Shown here: positions 36,508-47,400 of the stretch, one piece after another
Numbering within the stretch: the stretch's first letter is position 1
How the letters are laid out: each line of letters opens with the position of its first letter
Origin: Sphingomonadaceae bacterium
GTDB lineage: Bacteria; Pseudomonadota; Alphaproteobacteria; Sphingomonadales; Sphingomonadaceae
Direction of reading: 5' to 3'
Length of the DNA: 64,000 nt
Assembly: GCA_025359445.1 (NCBI GenBank)
Contig: JANYGB010000051.1
Span: 1-64,000, forward strand
Made by a program: the position numbers and the translations under genes
Notes under the pieces: model-generated
Seen by the model: only the letters and a program-made list of their open reading frames with translations
Told to the model about the DNA's origin: nothing
The model's database searches: none

Positions 36508-37548
36508 ATGGCGATTGTCCTCGGAATTGAATCGTCGTGCGACGAAACCGCAACCGCTTTGGTGGATGGTACCCGCACGATCATTGCGCAGCGGATCGCT
36601 TCGCAGGATGACGCACATCGCCCGTATGGCGGCGTTGTCCCCGAAATCGCCGCGCGCGCCCATGCCGAGCGGCTTGCGCCCCTGATCAAAGCGGTGCTGG
36701 ATGAGGCCGGGCTGGCGCTGTGCGATCTTGATGGGATTGCCGCTACTGCCGGGCCAGGCCTGATCGGCGGCGTGATGGTCGGGCTGGTCACCGCCAAGGC
36801 CCTCGCAATGGCGAGCGACAAGCCGCTGATCGCAGTCAACCACCTTGAAGGGCATGCGCTGTCACCGCGTCTGGCCGATGCCTCGCTGACCTTTCCCTAC
36901 CTGCTGCTGTTGGTGTCGGGCGGGCATTGCCAGATATTGCTGGTCGAAGGGGTCGGGCGCTACCGGCGGCTGGCGACAACAATCGACGATGCGCTGGGCG
37001 AAGCCTTCGACAAGACCGCCAAGATCCTCGGGCTGGGTTTTCCGGGTGGCCCGGCGGTCGAACGGATCGCGGCGACCGGGAATGCCAAAGCGGTGTCATT
37101 GCCGCGCCCCTTGCTGGGCAGCGCCGAGCCGCATTTCTCCTTCGCCGGGCTTAAAAGCGCGGTGTTGCGCGCCAAGCAAGCGGGCATCCACCAGGATGCC
37201 GATATCGCCGCTGCGTTCCAGCAAGCTGCGATCGACTGTGTGATCGACCGGACCCGCAAGGCGCTCGGCACGATTACCTCGCCAAGCGCCTTGGTCGTTG
37301 CTGGCGGGGTCGCGGCCAACCGCTCGGTTCGCGCCGCGCTTGAAGCCTTGGCCCTGGAGCACGGGTTGAAGTTCGTCGCCCCGCCGCTGGCTTTGTGCAC
37401 CGATAACGCCGCGATGATCGCCTGGGCCGGGCTTGAGCGGATGGCGCTGGCCGGGTTTACCCCCGATCCGTTCGATTTCGTCGCCCGCCCGCGCTGGCCG
37501 CTCGATCCCGCTGCGGCGCCGGTACGCGGGGCCGGGGTCAAGGCATGA
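36508..37548 (+). CDS. tsaD: tRNA threonylcarbamoyladenosine synthase subunit
   Basis: A 346-residue Kae1/TsaD ASKHA-fold enzyme for t6A37 formation. It starts with [17 protein letters not shown] and has the metal-binding histidines in [33 protein letters not shown] and [13 protein letters not shown]. The length and all motifs are complete. Its stop overlaps the start of gpsA (ATGA). Confidence 0.97.
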   Translation: MAIVLGIESSCDETATALVDGTRTIIAQRIASQDDAHRPYGGVVPEIAARAHAERLAPLIKAVLDEAGLALCDLDGIAATAGPGLIGGVMVGLVTAKALAMASDKPLIAVNHLEGHALSPRLADASLTFPYLLLLVSGGHCQILLVEGVGRYRRLATTIDDALGEAFDKTAKILGLGFPGGPAVERIAATGNAKAVSLPRPLLGSAEPHFSFAGLKSAVLRAKQAGIHQDADIAAAFQQAAIDCVIDRTRKALGTITSPSALVVAGGVAANRSVRAALEALALEHGLKFVAPPLALCTDNAAMIAWAGLERMALAGFTPDPFDFVARPRWPLDPAAAPVRGAGVKA

Positions 37549-38534
37549 CGCTGGGGATCATCGGGGCCGGGGCCTGGGGTACTGCATTGGCACAGGCATT
37601 GGCGGGAGCTGACACGCCGGTCACCATCTGGGCGCGCGAGGCTGAGCTGGTCGGCGAGATCAATGCCGAGCATCGCAACAGCCTGTTCCTGCCGGGAGCC
37701 AGCCTCTCGCCGCATATTCACGCGACCAGCGATCTTGCCGAACTGGCCGGGCTTGCGGTGGTGCTTGTCGTCACTCCGGCCCAACATCTCGCCCGCGTGC
37801 TGGCCGACTTGCCCGATGCGCCGCGCGACTTGGTGCTTTGCGCCAAGGGGATCGAGGCGGGAACCGGGCGGTTGATGGCTGACGTGGCCGCCGCCGCCGC
37901 ACCGCAAGCCACGATCGCCGTGCTGTCCGGGCCGACGTTTGCGCACGAGGTCGCCGCCGGGCTACCCACCGCGGTCACGCTGGCCTGCGCGGGAGGCACC
38001 GAGCAATGGCAGCGGATCGCCCCGCTGCTCTCACGCCCGATGCTGCGGCCCTATTACTCCGATGACGTAATCGGCGCTGAAATCGGCGGCGCGGTCAAGA
38101 ACGTGCTCGCGATCGGCTGCGGCGTGGTCGAGGGACTGGGGCTGGGCCAAAACGCCCGCGCCGCGCTGATCGCGCGCGGCTATGCCGAAATGCTGCGCTT
38201 CGGCCTCGCCCGCGGGGCCCGCGCTGAAACGCTCGCCGGGCTGTGCGGGCTGGGCGATCTGGTGCTGACCTGCTCATCCACCTCCAGCCGCAACTTCTCG
38301 CTCGGCAAAGCGTTGGGCGAAGGCTCGTCGGCAGCCGAGGCGCTGAGCGGCAAGAACTCGGTGGCCGAAGGTGCATCGACCGCGCCGGTGCTGGCCGAAC
38401 TTGCGACGCGGGACGGGATCGACATGCCGATCGTGATGGCGGTCGCCCGGCTGCTGCGCGGCGAGGCTCCGGCACGCGTGGTGGTCGCCGATCTGCTCGC
38501 GAGACCACTCAAAGCCGAGGGCCCGCAAGCATGA
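37545..38534 (+). CDS. gpsA: Glycerol-3-phosphate dehydrogenase (NAD(P)+)
   Basis: A 329-residue enzyme making sn-glycerol 3-phosphate for phospholipids. Visible are the dinucleotide motif [29 protein letters not shown], the catalytic-Lys region [16 protein letters not shown], and [16 protein letters not shown]. It overlaps tsaD upstream and the flippase downstream (ATGA at 38531-38534), so three genes are translationally coupled. Confidence 0.97.
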   Translation: MTLGIIGAGAWGTALAQALAGADTPVTIWAREAELVGEINAEHRNSLFLPGASLSPHIHATSDLAELAGLAVVLVVTPAQHLARVLADLPDAPRDLVLCAKGIEAGTGRLMADVAAAAAPQATIAVLSGPTFAHEVAAGLPTAVTLACAGGTEQWQRIAPLLSRPMLRPYYSDDVIGAEIGGAVKNVLAIGCGVVEGLGLGQNARAALIARGYAEMLRFGLARGARAETLAGLCGLGDLVLTCSSTSSRNFSLGKALGEGSSAAEALSGKNSVAEGASTAPVLAELATRDGIDMPIVMAVARLLRGEAPARVVVADLLARPLKAEGPQA

Positions 38535-40012
38535 ACGATAGTCCGGCCAACCAGCAGGATATCCAAGCGCTGGCCAAGGGCGGAAGGACCAATTTCTTCG
38601 GGTTCTTGCTGCGGCTGCTCGGCACCGCGCCATTCCTGTTCATCGCGGGGCGGCTCTACGGAGTCGAGGCGTTGGGGATCTATGCGTCTGCTGTGCTGAT
38701 TGCCGAGTTGGCCGCGCAGCTGTGCGGGCTGGGCCAGCGCCGCAGCTTGGCGCAGCGATTGGCCGAGGACGGCCGCGATCCTGCCCATGTCGTGGCCGAT
38801 GCCCTGATCCTGACTTTGGGCATGGCGCTGGTGGTCTCCGCGCTGCTTTACCTCGTCCCCGCGCCGATGTTTCCCAGCGGCAAATTCAACGAGCTTGATC
38901 GGCTGCTGCCCTTCGCGATCATCCCCAATGCGCTGACCGACGTGATGCTGGCGGCCTTGGCTTACGGTTATAACGTCGGCGCCACGGTGCGCGCCCGTTC
39001 GCTGGTCGAACCGTGGGTGCAGACGCTGACCGCGCTGACATTTTGGTGGCTCAATCTTGAGGGCGGGCTGGCGCTGTCATACCTGTTTGCCAAGACTGCG
39101 GCGTCATTGTTTGCCTTCGTGCCGCTGCTGCGCACGCTTGGTCTTCCGCGTGGGTGGTTGCCGAACCTGGCGCGGCTCCGCAAGATCGCCGCGCAATCGG
39201 CCCCGCTCGCCGGCGCCGATCTGGTCGAATGGGGCTCGCGCCGGCTCGATCTGGCGATCCTGGGGTTTCTGACTTCCCCCACTGCCGTGGGGGTCTATTT
39301 CGCGGCGCAGCAAGTTGCGTCTTTGCCGCAGAAGCTCAAGACCAGCTTCGAGCCAATCCTTGGCCCGGTCATCACCCGCAATATCAAGGAGGGCAACTTT
39401 GCCGCGATCGCGCACCAGGTGTGCCAGGTCGGCTTCTGGATCGTTGCGGTGCAAGCGGGGATCGCGCTGGCGCTGGGCATCCCGGGGCCCGACGTGATGG
39501 GGTTGCTGGGCAAGGACTTCATCGGCGGCACCGGCGCGCTTGGCTTCCTGCTCGCTGCCGAGGTCGTGGCAGCCACTGCGGTGGTCAGCGAAGCGGCGCT
39601 GGTGTACCTCGCCCGCATTCCCAACTTGCTGATTTCGCTAAGTACGATCTCGCTTCAGGCCGTGCTGACCTTCGTGGGAATCGAGGCGGTTACGCACTTG
39701 GGCTACAACGACAAGTTCAGCGCGGCGGCTGCGGCGGGATCGCTCATGATATCGCTGGGTGTGGCGTCCTTGCTCAAATCGCGGCTGCTCGGCAGGATCC
39801 TCAAGCAACCGATCAACAACTGGCGCTGGCCGCTGGTCTGGGCCGCGGCCCCGGCGGTGGTGATCGGCTGGGCCACTCAGCGGCTGCTGCCGCACTGGGC
39901 CAGCCTCGCCATCGGAATCCCGGCAATCCTGCTCGCCTACGGTTTCGTCATCTGGCACAAAGGCTTCGGCCCCGAAGACCGGGTGCTGTTCCGCCGCAAT
40001 GTCGGCGCATGA
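38531..40012 (+). CDS. Oligosaccharide flippase (Wzx/MATE-like)
   Basis: A 493-residue multi-pass membrane protein from ATG 38531, overlapping the gpsA stop. It has 12-14 hydrophobic segments, an N-terminal NFFGFLLRLLGTAPFLFIAGRLYG-like entry typical of polysaccharide transporters, and a central RRLDLAILGFLTSPTAVGVYFAAQQVASLP motif as in lipopolysaccharide/teichuronic-acid flippases. The glycan it moves is unknown; no glycosyltransferases are adjacent. Confidence 0.8.
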   Translation: MNDSPANQQDIQALAKGGRTNFFGFLLRLLGTAPFLFIAGRLYGVEALGIYASAVLIAELAAQLCGLGQRRSLAQRLAEDGRDPAHVVADALILTLGMALVVSALLYLVPAPMFPSGKFNELDRLLPFAIIPNALTDVMLAALAYGYNVGATVRARSLVEPWVQTLTALTFWWLNLEGGLALSYLFAKTAASLFAFVPLLRTLGLPRGWLPNLARLRKIAAQSAPLAGADLVEWGSRRLDLAILGFLTSPTAVGVYFAAQQVASLPQKLKTSFEPILGPVITRNIKEGNFAAIAHQVCQVGFWIVAVQAGIALALGIPGPDVMGLLGKDFIGGTGALGFLLAAEVVAATAVVSEAALVYLARIPNLLISLSTISLQAVLTFVGIEAVTHLGYNDKFSAAAAAGSLMISLGVASLLKSRLLGRILKQPINNWRWPLVWAAAPAVVIGWATQRLLPHWASLAIGIPAILLAYGFVIWHKGFGPEDRVLFRRNVGA

Positions 40013-40034
40013 CGCAAGAGAAGGAGCAACCGGC

Positions 40035-40799
40035 ATGATCGCTGGGATCGAACCGCAATGGCTGGTCTATGGCGTGGTTGCGCTGCTCGCGCTGCTGATT
40101 GTCTGGCGGATGCTGGCGGCCCCCGGCAAGCGCACCCGGGATCGCGCCTACAAGCCCGATGTGCTTGACGAAGGTCAGGCCCCCGCCGCGCGCAACCAGG
40201 CCCTGATTGATGCGGCACCGGCAGCGCAAGTGGTGATGCCGCCGGTAATTTCCGATGCGCTCGGCGGGATGGGCGAGGTTGTCGCGGTGGCGGCGCAGGA
40301 TGAGGTTTTGGAAGCGCGGGTTGCGCAAGTGGCGCCACCGCCGCCGCCGCCGCCCGCCCCTGTGGCCAACACCGCGCCAGTGCCCGAAATTATTGCAACC
40401 CCGGTCGCCACGCCGGGTCTCGACAAAGCTGCGTCACCCGAACAGACCGCGGTTGAGGAACAGAGCCCCGATGCTGTGGCGGAAGTCGCGCCTGAACCAA
40501 CGCCTGCGTTTGAGCCTGCTCTGGTTGCGGTTGTCGCGCCCGTCGCACCGGCACCCGCCACCGCCGACGACTTGTCAAAAATCAAGGGCCTCGGCCCCAA
40601 ATTGCAGACGCTGCTGCCGACCCTCGGCCTCAGCACCTACGCCCAGATCGCCGCGCTGACCGAAGTCGACCTTGCGGCGCTCGATCCGAAACTCGGCCCC
40701 TTCGCAGGAAGGCCGACCCGCGACGGCTGGGTCGAACAGGCAAAGTATTTGGCGGCGGGGGACATTGCCGGGTTCGAGGCGCGCTTCGGGAAGGTTTAG
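40035..40799 (+). CDS. Membrane-anchored HhH (flap-endonuclease-like) protein
   Basis: A 254-residue protein from ATG 40035 behind AAGGAGC. An N-terminal membrane helix (LVYGVVALLALLIVWRML) is followed by a long Pro/Ala-rich linker with a run of eight prolines. The C-terminal helix-hairpin-helix domain reads LSKIKGLGPKLQTLLPTLG and LSTYAQIAALT. Proteins with this COG3743-like domain are annotated as predicted 5' nucleases, but experimental function is scarce. It may bind DNA at the membrane. Confidence 0.75.
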   Translation: MIAGIEPQWLVYGVVALLALLIVWRMLAAPGKRTRDRAYKPDVLDEGQAPAARNQALIDAAPAAQVVMPPVISDALGGMGEVVAVAAQDEVLEARVAQVAPPPPPPPAPVANTAPVPEIIATPVATPGLDKAASPEQTAVEEQSPDAVAEVAPEPTPAFEPALVAVVAPVAPAPATADDLSKIKGLGPKLQTLLPTLGLSTYAQIAALTEVDLAALDPKLGPFAGRPTRDGWVEQAKYLAAGDIAGFEARFGKV

Positions 40800-41086
40800 G
40801 CGGCGCGCTTTTGCACCGATAGCTCAAGACCGAGAGCATTCAGGACTGCAAGAAGCGTTTCCAATGTCGGATTGCCGTTCTCGGAAAGCGCATTGTAAAG
40901 GGCTTGGCGGCCAAGACCCGACTTCTTCGCAATCTCGGTCATTCCCTTTGATCGGGCGACATCACCGAGCGCTGAGGCGATGTGCTTAGGATCGTTCCCT
41001 TCCATCGCCGCCTCAAGATAATACAGGATATCCTCCTCGTTTTCGAGGTGAGCGGCAGGGTCAAAGGGGGTCAACTTCAATGCCAT
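40796..41086 (-). CDS. Antitoxin, HI1420-type HTH
   Basis: A 96-residue antitoxin (102 if the upstream ATG at 41104 is used). DPAAHLENEEDILYYLEAA and an HTH reading MTEIAKKSGLGRQALYNALSENGNPTLETLLAVLNALGL match the HI1420-like addiction-module antidote family. It lies directly downstream of, and overlapping, the toxin gene; that toxin-first order is typical of this family. Its C-terminus overlaps the convergent HhH gene by four bases. It probably binds the shared promoter. Confidence 0.9.
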   Translation of the reverse strand: MALKLTPFDPAAHLENEEDILYYLEAAMEGNDPKHIASALGDVARSKGMTEIAKKSGLGRQALYNALSENGNPTLETLLAVLNALGLELSVQKRAA

Positions 41087-41375
41087 CGTCTGCTTCCTTG
41101 GCAAGTCGCTTGGCCTTTGTAATATCGCGGCTCTGCGAACTCTTGTCTCCGCCGGTCAACAGGATGATGATAATACCATCCCGCCATATGTAGTAGATAC
41201 GATAGCCAGACCCGAAATGCAGGCGAAGTTCCTGCACGTCGCCACCAACGGACTTCGTATCCCCGGCATTGCCGCTGGCGAGGCGTCGTAACCGGTCATC
41301 AATTCTCAGACGGGCTTTGCGATCACGCAGCCCTTCGAGCCACCTGCGAAAATCCAGAGTTTGAAAAATTTCCAC
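41061..41375 (-). CDS. Toxin, RelE/HI1419-type
   Basis: A 104-residue addiction-module killer of the HI1419/RelE-like fold. The N-terminus reads FRRWLEGLRDRKARLRIDDRL. The core VQELRLHFGSGYRIYYI WRDG matches the beta-sheet with the Arg/Tyr residues used for mRNA cleavage, followed by LTGGDKSSQSRDITKAK. It overlaps the antitoxin by 26 bases. The 201-base gap upstream (41376-41576) holds no recognised gene and should contain the promoter. Confidence 0.9.
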   Translation of the reverse strand: MEIFQTLDFRRWLEGLRDRKARLRIDDRLRRLASGNAGDTKSVGGDVQELRLHFGSGYRIYYIWRDGIIIILLTGGDKSSQSRDITKAKRLAKEADDGIEVDPL

Positions 41376-41576
41376 CTGTCCAAGTCGAACAAGCGGAATG
41401 TTTTAATCATTCATGGCACCTACCCCGATGCAAATTGCGAGTTAGCGTTGCCTCACGATCCACGTGGCTCGACGTCTAAACTCACCATTTTACAGGAGGC
41501 GGAACCTGACTGACGTGTCCTTCATATGGGACAAAACATCTCGGCGTTCAAGCCAAAAGATCATCGCATTTTCTAG

Positions 41577-41948
41577 CTATTTGTGAGTGCACGGAAAAGC
41601 CGTCCTAAGCGCTAGCGACAACACGCCTACGGTGGGCTTGTCTTGCAGTTGAGGGTTCGCGCGAATGTGATTTAAGGCGACATCCATCGCGTCTTTTCTA
41701 GTTGCTGTTGCGGATGTGCAAAAAGTGCGGTCATTCCCTGCAACCATATCGCGATCTTGCAATCCAGCCAGGTATCCCAAACAGATACCAAAGAGTTCCC
41801 CCTTCATTTTTGGATCTTGATAGTTCTCGCAGATCCGGAGAAACTCTCCTGCGGTTATGAAGGGGTGGTCCGCGAATGCTGGTGTTGCAATTGACGCAGC
41901 GCAAAATGCGATGCTGAATAGTGCGATCTTCACTGAAGTGGTCCTCAA
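41577..41948 (-). CDS. Rap1a/Tai-like secreted immunity-type protein
   Basis: A 123-residue protein with a signal peptide (KIALFSIAFCAASIATPAFA). The mature part has four Cys in the Rap1a/Tai spacing: RICENY, GICLGYLAG, TFCTSATA and AFPCTHK. Rap1a and Tai proteins neutralise periplasmic type VI effectors, but no effector or secretion genes are in the window, so it may be orphan or domesticated. The family call is by cysteine pattern and moderate. Confidence 0.6.
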   Translation of the reverse strand: MRTTSVKIALFSIAFCAASIATPAFADHPFITAGEFLRICENYQDPKMKGELFGICLGYLAGLQDRDMVAGNDRTFCTSATATRKDAMDVALNHIRANPQLQDKPTVGVLSLALRTAFPCTHK

Positions 41949-41998
41949 GTTGTGATTGAAGATGTCTTATCAGATTCGACAAAATTGAAAATAATCGA

Positions 41999-44188
41999 TC
42001 ACCGCCCCCACTTCGTCTTCCCCTGCCTTCCAAACCGGCCCTTGCGCGTCCCCGGCTTGCCCTCATTGCTCCGTCCGACAATCGGCGCGCGTTTGTCGCC
42101 GTCGGGGATCCCCAGTTCATCCGCCTCCAGCTTGCGGATTTCGTCGCGCAGCCTCCCGGCTTCTTCGAATTCCAGGTCCGCTGCGGCATTGCGCATCTTC
42201 TTTTCCAGGTCCTCGATGTACCCCCGCAAATTATGCCCGACGAGGTTGTTCGCGCCCTCAGCGTCGATCTCGACCAGCACGCCGTCGCGGCTGGCGGTGT
42301 CGGCGACGATGTTGTGGATGTCGCGCTTGATGCTTTCGGGCGTGATGCCGTGGTCGAGGTTGAACTGGTGCTGCTTTTCGCGGCGACGGTCGGTTTCGGC
42401 GATGGCGCGTTCCATGCTGCCGGTCATCCGGTCGGCGTAGAGGATCACCCGGCCATCGACATTGCGCGCGGCGCGTCCGATGGTCTGGATCAATGACGTT
42501 TCGCTCCTCAGAAAGCCTTCCTTGTCCGCGTCGAGGATCGCCACCAGCCCGCATTCGGGAATGTCGAGGCCCTCGCGCAGCAGGTTGATCCCCACCAGCA
42601 CGTCGTAGACCCCCAACCGCAAGTCACGGATCAGCTCGATACGCTCCAAAGTCTCGACGTCGGAATGCATATACCGCACCCGCAGCCCCGCCTCGTGCAT
42701 GAATTCGGTCAGGTCTTCGGACATCCGCTTGGTCAACGTGGTGACCAGCGTACGGTAGCCCGCCAGCGCCACCTTTCGGCACTCCTCGATGCAATCCTGG
42801 ACCTGGTCCTCGACCGGACGGATTTCAACCGGCGGGTCGATCAGCCCGGTCGGGCGGATCACCTGTTCGGCGAAGACCCCGCCCGATTGCTCCATTTCCC
42901 AGTGGCCCGGAGTAGCCGAAACCGCCACGGTCTGCGGGCGCATCGCGTCCCATTCGTTGAACCGCAGCGGCCGGTTGTCGATGCAACTGGGCAAGCGAAA
43001 GCCGTATTCGGCCAGCGTGATCTTGCGGCGATGATCGCCTTTGCTCATCGCGCCGATCTGCGGCACGGTCTGGTGGCTTTCATCGACAAACAGCAGCGCA
43101 TTGTCAGGCAAGTATTCAAACAAGGTCGGCGGCGGCTCCCCCGGCAGGCGGCCCGTCAGGAAGCGCGAATAGTTCTCGATCCCGGCGCAGCTGCCGGTCG
43201 CGGCGATCATCTCAAGGTCGAAATTGGTGCGCTGCTCGAGCCGCTGATGCTCGAGCAATTTGCCCTCGGCCTCCAGTTCCTTGAGCCGCTCGGACAATTC
43301 GAACCGGATCGCCGCGGCCGCCTGCTTCATCGTCGGGCCGGGGGTGACATAGTGCGAATTGGCATAGACCCGCACCGCATTAAGGCTCGCGCCCTTCTTG
43401 CCGGTGAGCGGATCGAATTCGGCAATCTCTTCGATCTCGTCGCCGAAGAAGCTGATCCGCCACGCCATGTCCTCGTAGTGGCTCGGGAAAATTTCCAGAT
43501 TGTCTCCGCGCACCCGGAAATTGCCGCGCGCAAAGGCGGCGTCGTTGCGCTTGTATTGCAGCGCGACCAGCTTGCGGATCAGTTCGCCCTGGTCCTGCGT
43601 TTCCCCCTTTTTGAGGTCGAAGATCATCGCCGAATAGGTCTCAACCGAGCCAATGCCATAGATGCAGCTAACCGAGGCGACGATGATCACATCGTCGCGT
43701 TCGAGCAGCGAGCGGGTGGCCGAATGGCGCATCCGGTCGATCGCCTCGTTCACCGAGCTTTCCTTCTCGATGTAGGTGTCACTGCGCGGAACGTAGGCTT
43801 CGGGCTGATAATAATCGTAGTACGAAACGAAGAATTCGACCGCGTTGTCGGGGAAAAAGCTCTTGAATTCGCCGTAAAGCTGCGCCGCCAGCACCTTGTT
43901 GGGGGCGAGGATCAGCGCCGGGCGCTGTAATTGCTCAATCACTTTGGCCATGGTGAAGGTCTTGCCGCTGCCGGTTACGCCGAGCAGTACTTGCGTGGCA
44001 TCGTCCGCAGCGATCCCGGCCACCAGATCGGCAATCGCGGTCGGCTGGTCGCCGGCCGGCTGGTATTCGCTGACCAGCGTGAACGGCTTCCCGCCCTCGA
44101 CTTTGGCCGGCCGCGCGGGGCGGTGGGGCACGAATGCGCCCGAGGTATCAGGCTCTTCCAAACCGCGGCGAATAACGAGTTGTGACAT
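41999..44188 (-). CDS. uvrB: UvrABC system protein B
   Basis: A 729-residue excinuclease subunit from ATG 44188; the upstream in-frame codons 44281-44189 look non-coding. There is Walker A in [17 protein letters not shown], the beta-hairpin [16 protein letters not shown], helicase motifs ([43 protein letters not shown]) and the C-terminal UVR coiled coil [20 protein letters not shown]. No alphaproteobacterial LexA box (GTTC-N7-GTTC) is obvious in the upstream 150 bases. Confidence 0.98.
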   Translation of the reverse strand: MSQLVIRRGLEEPDTSGAFVPHRPARPAKVEGGKPFTLVSEYQPAGDQPTAIADLVAGIAADDATQVLLGVTGSGKTFTMAKVIEQLQRPALILAPNKVLAAQLYGEFKSFFPDNAVEFFVSYYDYYQPEAYVPRSDTYIEKESSVNEAIDRMRHSATRSLLERDDVIIVASVSCIYGIGSVETYSAMIFDLKKGETQDQGELIRKLVALQYKRNDAAFARGNFRVRGDNLEIFPSHYEDMAWRISFFGDEIEEIAEFDPLTGKKGASLNAVRVYANSHYVTPGPTMKQAAAAIRFELSERLKELEAEGKLLEHQRLEQRTNFDLEMIAATGSCAGIENYSRFLTGRLPGEPPPTLFEYLPDNALLFVDESHQTVPQIGAMSKGDHRRKITLAEYGFRLPSCIDNRPLRFNEWDAMRPQTVAVSATPGHWEMEQSGGVFAEQVIRPTGLIDPPVEIRPVEDQVQDCIEECRKVALAGYRTLVTTLTKRMSEDLTEFMHEAGLRVRYMHSDVETLERIELIRDLRLGVYDVLVGINLLREGLDIPECGLVAILDADKEGFLRSETSLIQTIGRAARNVDGRVILYADRMTGSMERAIAETDRRREKQHQFNLDHGITPESIKRDIHNIVADTASRDGVLVEIDAEGANNLVGHNLRGYIEDLEKKMRNAAADLEFEEAGRLRDEIRKLEADELGIPDGDKRAPIVGRSNEGKPGTRKGRFGRQGKTKWGR

Positions 44189-44450
44189 ATGGCACATATG
44201 GCGAACATGGCCGCCAGGTTCAAGCCGGGGGCAGATGAACGCGGCGGCACGGCACCGCGGCCTCCAGTCCCCGACTGGCACAGAACAATGAGCGGCAAGC
44301 CCGCCAAATGCTTGCCGTTCGGGACATTGTGCAATAAACTTGCCGCCGGGGTCGCCGAATCAGAATCAATCGCGTGCCAAATTGCGCGTTTTATTTTCTG
44401 CGGTGCGACCCGTCTGGATGGACTGGCTCTGCGCTGATTGCGGGGGTTTA

Positions 44451-47400
44451 ATGAGCAGTCCGGATATCTTCATTTCGTACAATCGCGAAGATGCGGCCAT
44501 CGCACGGATCTATGCCGATTCGCTGGCCGGCGCAGGCCTGACGGTGTGGTGGGATGCCACGCTACGGTCTGGCGAGGATTACGACGCGGTAACAGAAAAG
44601 TCGCTGCGCACGGCCAAGGCGGTGGTGGTGCTGTGGTCGCCGCGCTCGGTCAATTCGCGCTGGGTCCGGGCTGAGGCGACCATCGCCGATCGGGGCCATA
44701 CCCTGATGCCGGTGATGATCGAAGCTTGTGATCGCCCGGTGATGTTCGAACTGAAGCAAACCGTTGAAATGTTTCACTGGCGCGGTGACCTTGAGGATAA
44801 AGCCTGGATGGCCTTCGTCGCAGATTTGCGGCACAAAATAGGTCGCGCGGATCCTGAGCCGGTCGCTGTTGCAACCCCTGCAGCCATGCCTGCGCAAGCC
44901 CCGGCCGCGCCCGTTTCAGCAGGCCGCAGCGTTGTTGCGGTGTTGCCCGTGGGCTGCCGCGGCGGCGATGGTGAGCTTGAAGTGCTGGCCGAAGACCTGA
45001 CCGAAGATATCACGCGTGAACTGGCCCATGATGGCCAATTCCGGGTCATCGCCGCAGGTTCGATGGCAGCCTGGCGCGGCAAGCCGATCGATCACAAAGA
45101 CGTCGGCCGTCAGCTTGAGGCGCGCTATCTGGTTGAAGGCAAGTTGCAGCGCAGCGGCAAAGATACCCGGCTGACCATGCAGTTGATCGACGGCAATTCC
45201 GGCAATGTGCTGTGGTCAACGCGTTTGGTTACCGAAGCTGAAGGCACCGCTTTTTCGGCAGACACCCTGCCAGTTGCCGCCGCCGCACAGTTCGCCGAAC
45301 AGATCGTCCAGCGCGAACAGAGCCGGGCGATGGCCAAGAGTGCACCGTTTTCGGCATGGGACCATATCCTGCGCTCGACCGCCAATTCGCTCCGCGCCGA
45401 ACAGGAAGGTGCTCGCCAGGCAGTCGAGGAAGCAAAGCTGGCCGTGACCGCCGCGCCGGACATTGGGCTGGCCCATGCCCTGCTGGCGTCCGCGCTTGCC
45501 GCTCTGCCCGAAAGCCAGGGGCAAAAGCCCGACGCCGAACAAATTCGCGAAATTCAGACCCGCACCCGGCAAGCGATGCGGCTGGACGGTAACAATCCTT
45601 CGGTGCTGATGGCGCTGGCGGGTGCCTATAAAGGTCTGGGCGAATATGAGATTTGCCTGCGCCTGGCAAAACGCACGGTCGAATTGTGGCCAAGTTCGCC
45701 GCTGTCCTATTTGATATTGGGCAACTCGTATCGCTTGCTGGGCCGCACTGCCGAGGCAGTCGATGCGTACCGCAAGCAGGACCGGCTCTCGCCGTTCGAT
45801 AGCGGGCGCAACGTCGCGCTGACTTGTCTGGGGGAGTGTCTGCTGGCCGAAGGTCAGCCCGAAGCAGCCGAGCAAGCACTGGACCGGGCACTGATGCTCG
45901 ATCCCGAATACCCCGCCGCGCTCGAATGGAAAGCAATCGCCGCAGACTGTCTCGGCAAGGAACGGGCAGCCAGTGATGTGATGCGGCAAATCCGCTCGGC
46001 TGAGGCGGCGGTGCCGCTGGACGAGCATGTCTGGCAGATCGAGCGCGACGAGCATTTGCGCGACCGCGCCGCTGGACACGTTGCAACCTTGCGGCGCTTG
46101 TGGCTGGCTATCGATGCCCCGGCACCCGCACCGGCACCGGCACCGTCGGCCATACCCCAGCCGGTCGAAGTGGCTGCGCCTGACATCCTTGAAGCCGTGC
46201 CAGAAACGGTTGCGCTCAAAGCGGAGCCAGCAACCCAGCGCGCCGGTCCGCTAACCCCAATGCTTGTGCTCGAGCCTGCAGTAGCCGAGGCCTCCAGCGA
46301 GCCTTCCGCCGAGACGAGCGCAATTCCCCTTAAGGCAGGCAAGCCGACAGTCGCCAAGCTCACCAGTGGCAAGTCGCCGGGTGGGAATGGGGGCAATTTG
46401 CCGCCAGCCGTCACCCCCGGTCCGGTGAAGAGCGATGATTACCTTATCGATCCCGCACCACCGAAAGCAGCGCCTGTCAGCAAATCAGCTAAGGCCGCCA
46501 ATGATGACGCGGTGCCCGCCGGCACCAAGCGCCGGTCCGCTCTGCCGCGCATGGCTGCGTTGGTTGGCACGGTGGCGCTGATCGGCATCGGCGGCGCGGT
46601 GTGGTTCACTGGTGGCACATCGGGCAAGGCCGATGCCACAGCTCCCGTTGCAGTGCTCGCCGACCTCGGTCTCACTTCATCAAGCGAAGTCGCACCTGCT
46701 GCTCCTGCCCTCGTGTCCGGAACGTCGCAACCTCTGGCCGAGGCGCTGACCGCGCTGATTTCCGCATCGCGCAATGCCGGGCGACCGCCAGCCGAAGTGG
46801 CAGCGCTCGTGGCCGGCCAGCAAAAGCTGGCAGCGGTGTTAGCGCAAAGTGCTGCGGAACCGGCCAATGCCGCGCTCACAGACCAGGCGAACGGCATTGC
46901 TGTAGGCCTCGCCCTGCAGCAAGGTGCGGCGCTCTCCGGCGATGCTGACCGCTGGTTGCGGAATCAGGAGCAAGCCGCCGCTGCAGCGAGACGCGGGTTG
47001 CCCCCTGAAGGAGCGGCAATTGTCGATCGCGCCTTGAACAGGGCGCGGGGTGCCAGATCCGATCTCGCCTCGGCGATTGCTGGCGCGGGTCGGGCTGGTG
47101 ACGCCACCAGGACGCTCATTGCGGCGCGCACTGCGGTAGCTGCTTATGGCAGGCTGGTCGCCATGCCCGTTGCGGCCGCAGTTGCAACTGCCCGCGCTTC
47201 CGCCGCTGCCGATACCAACAAGCTCAAGGACCGTCTCGCACGCTCGCACGCCGAGATCGAATCGGCGCGGGGCGATGTCGGCCGACTGGTCGGTCAGATC
47301 GCCGGGCTCGCTACGGTCGAAAAGCCCGGTCTGTTCGCCTCTGGCACCAAACGGCAGTCATTCAAGCTGCGCAAGGATAACGCCGAACGGGCCCGCGCCC

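Noticed and set aside
44189..44340. LexA/SOS box upstream of uvrB
   Set aside because: No GTTC-N7-GTTC pair is found in the leader; one GTTC lacks its partner.
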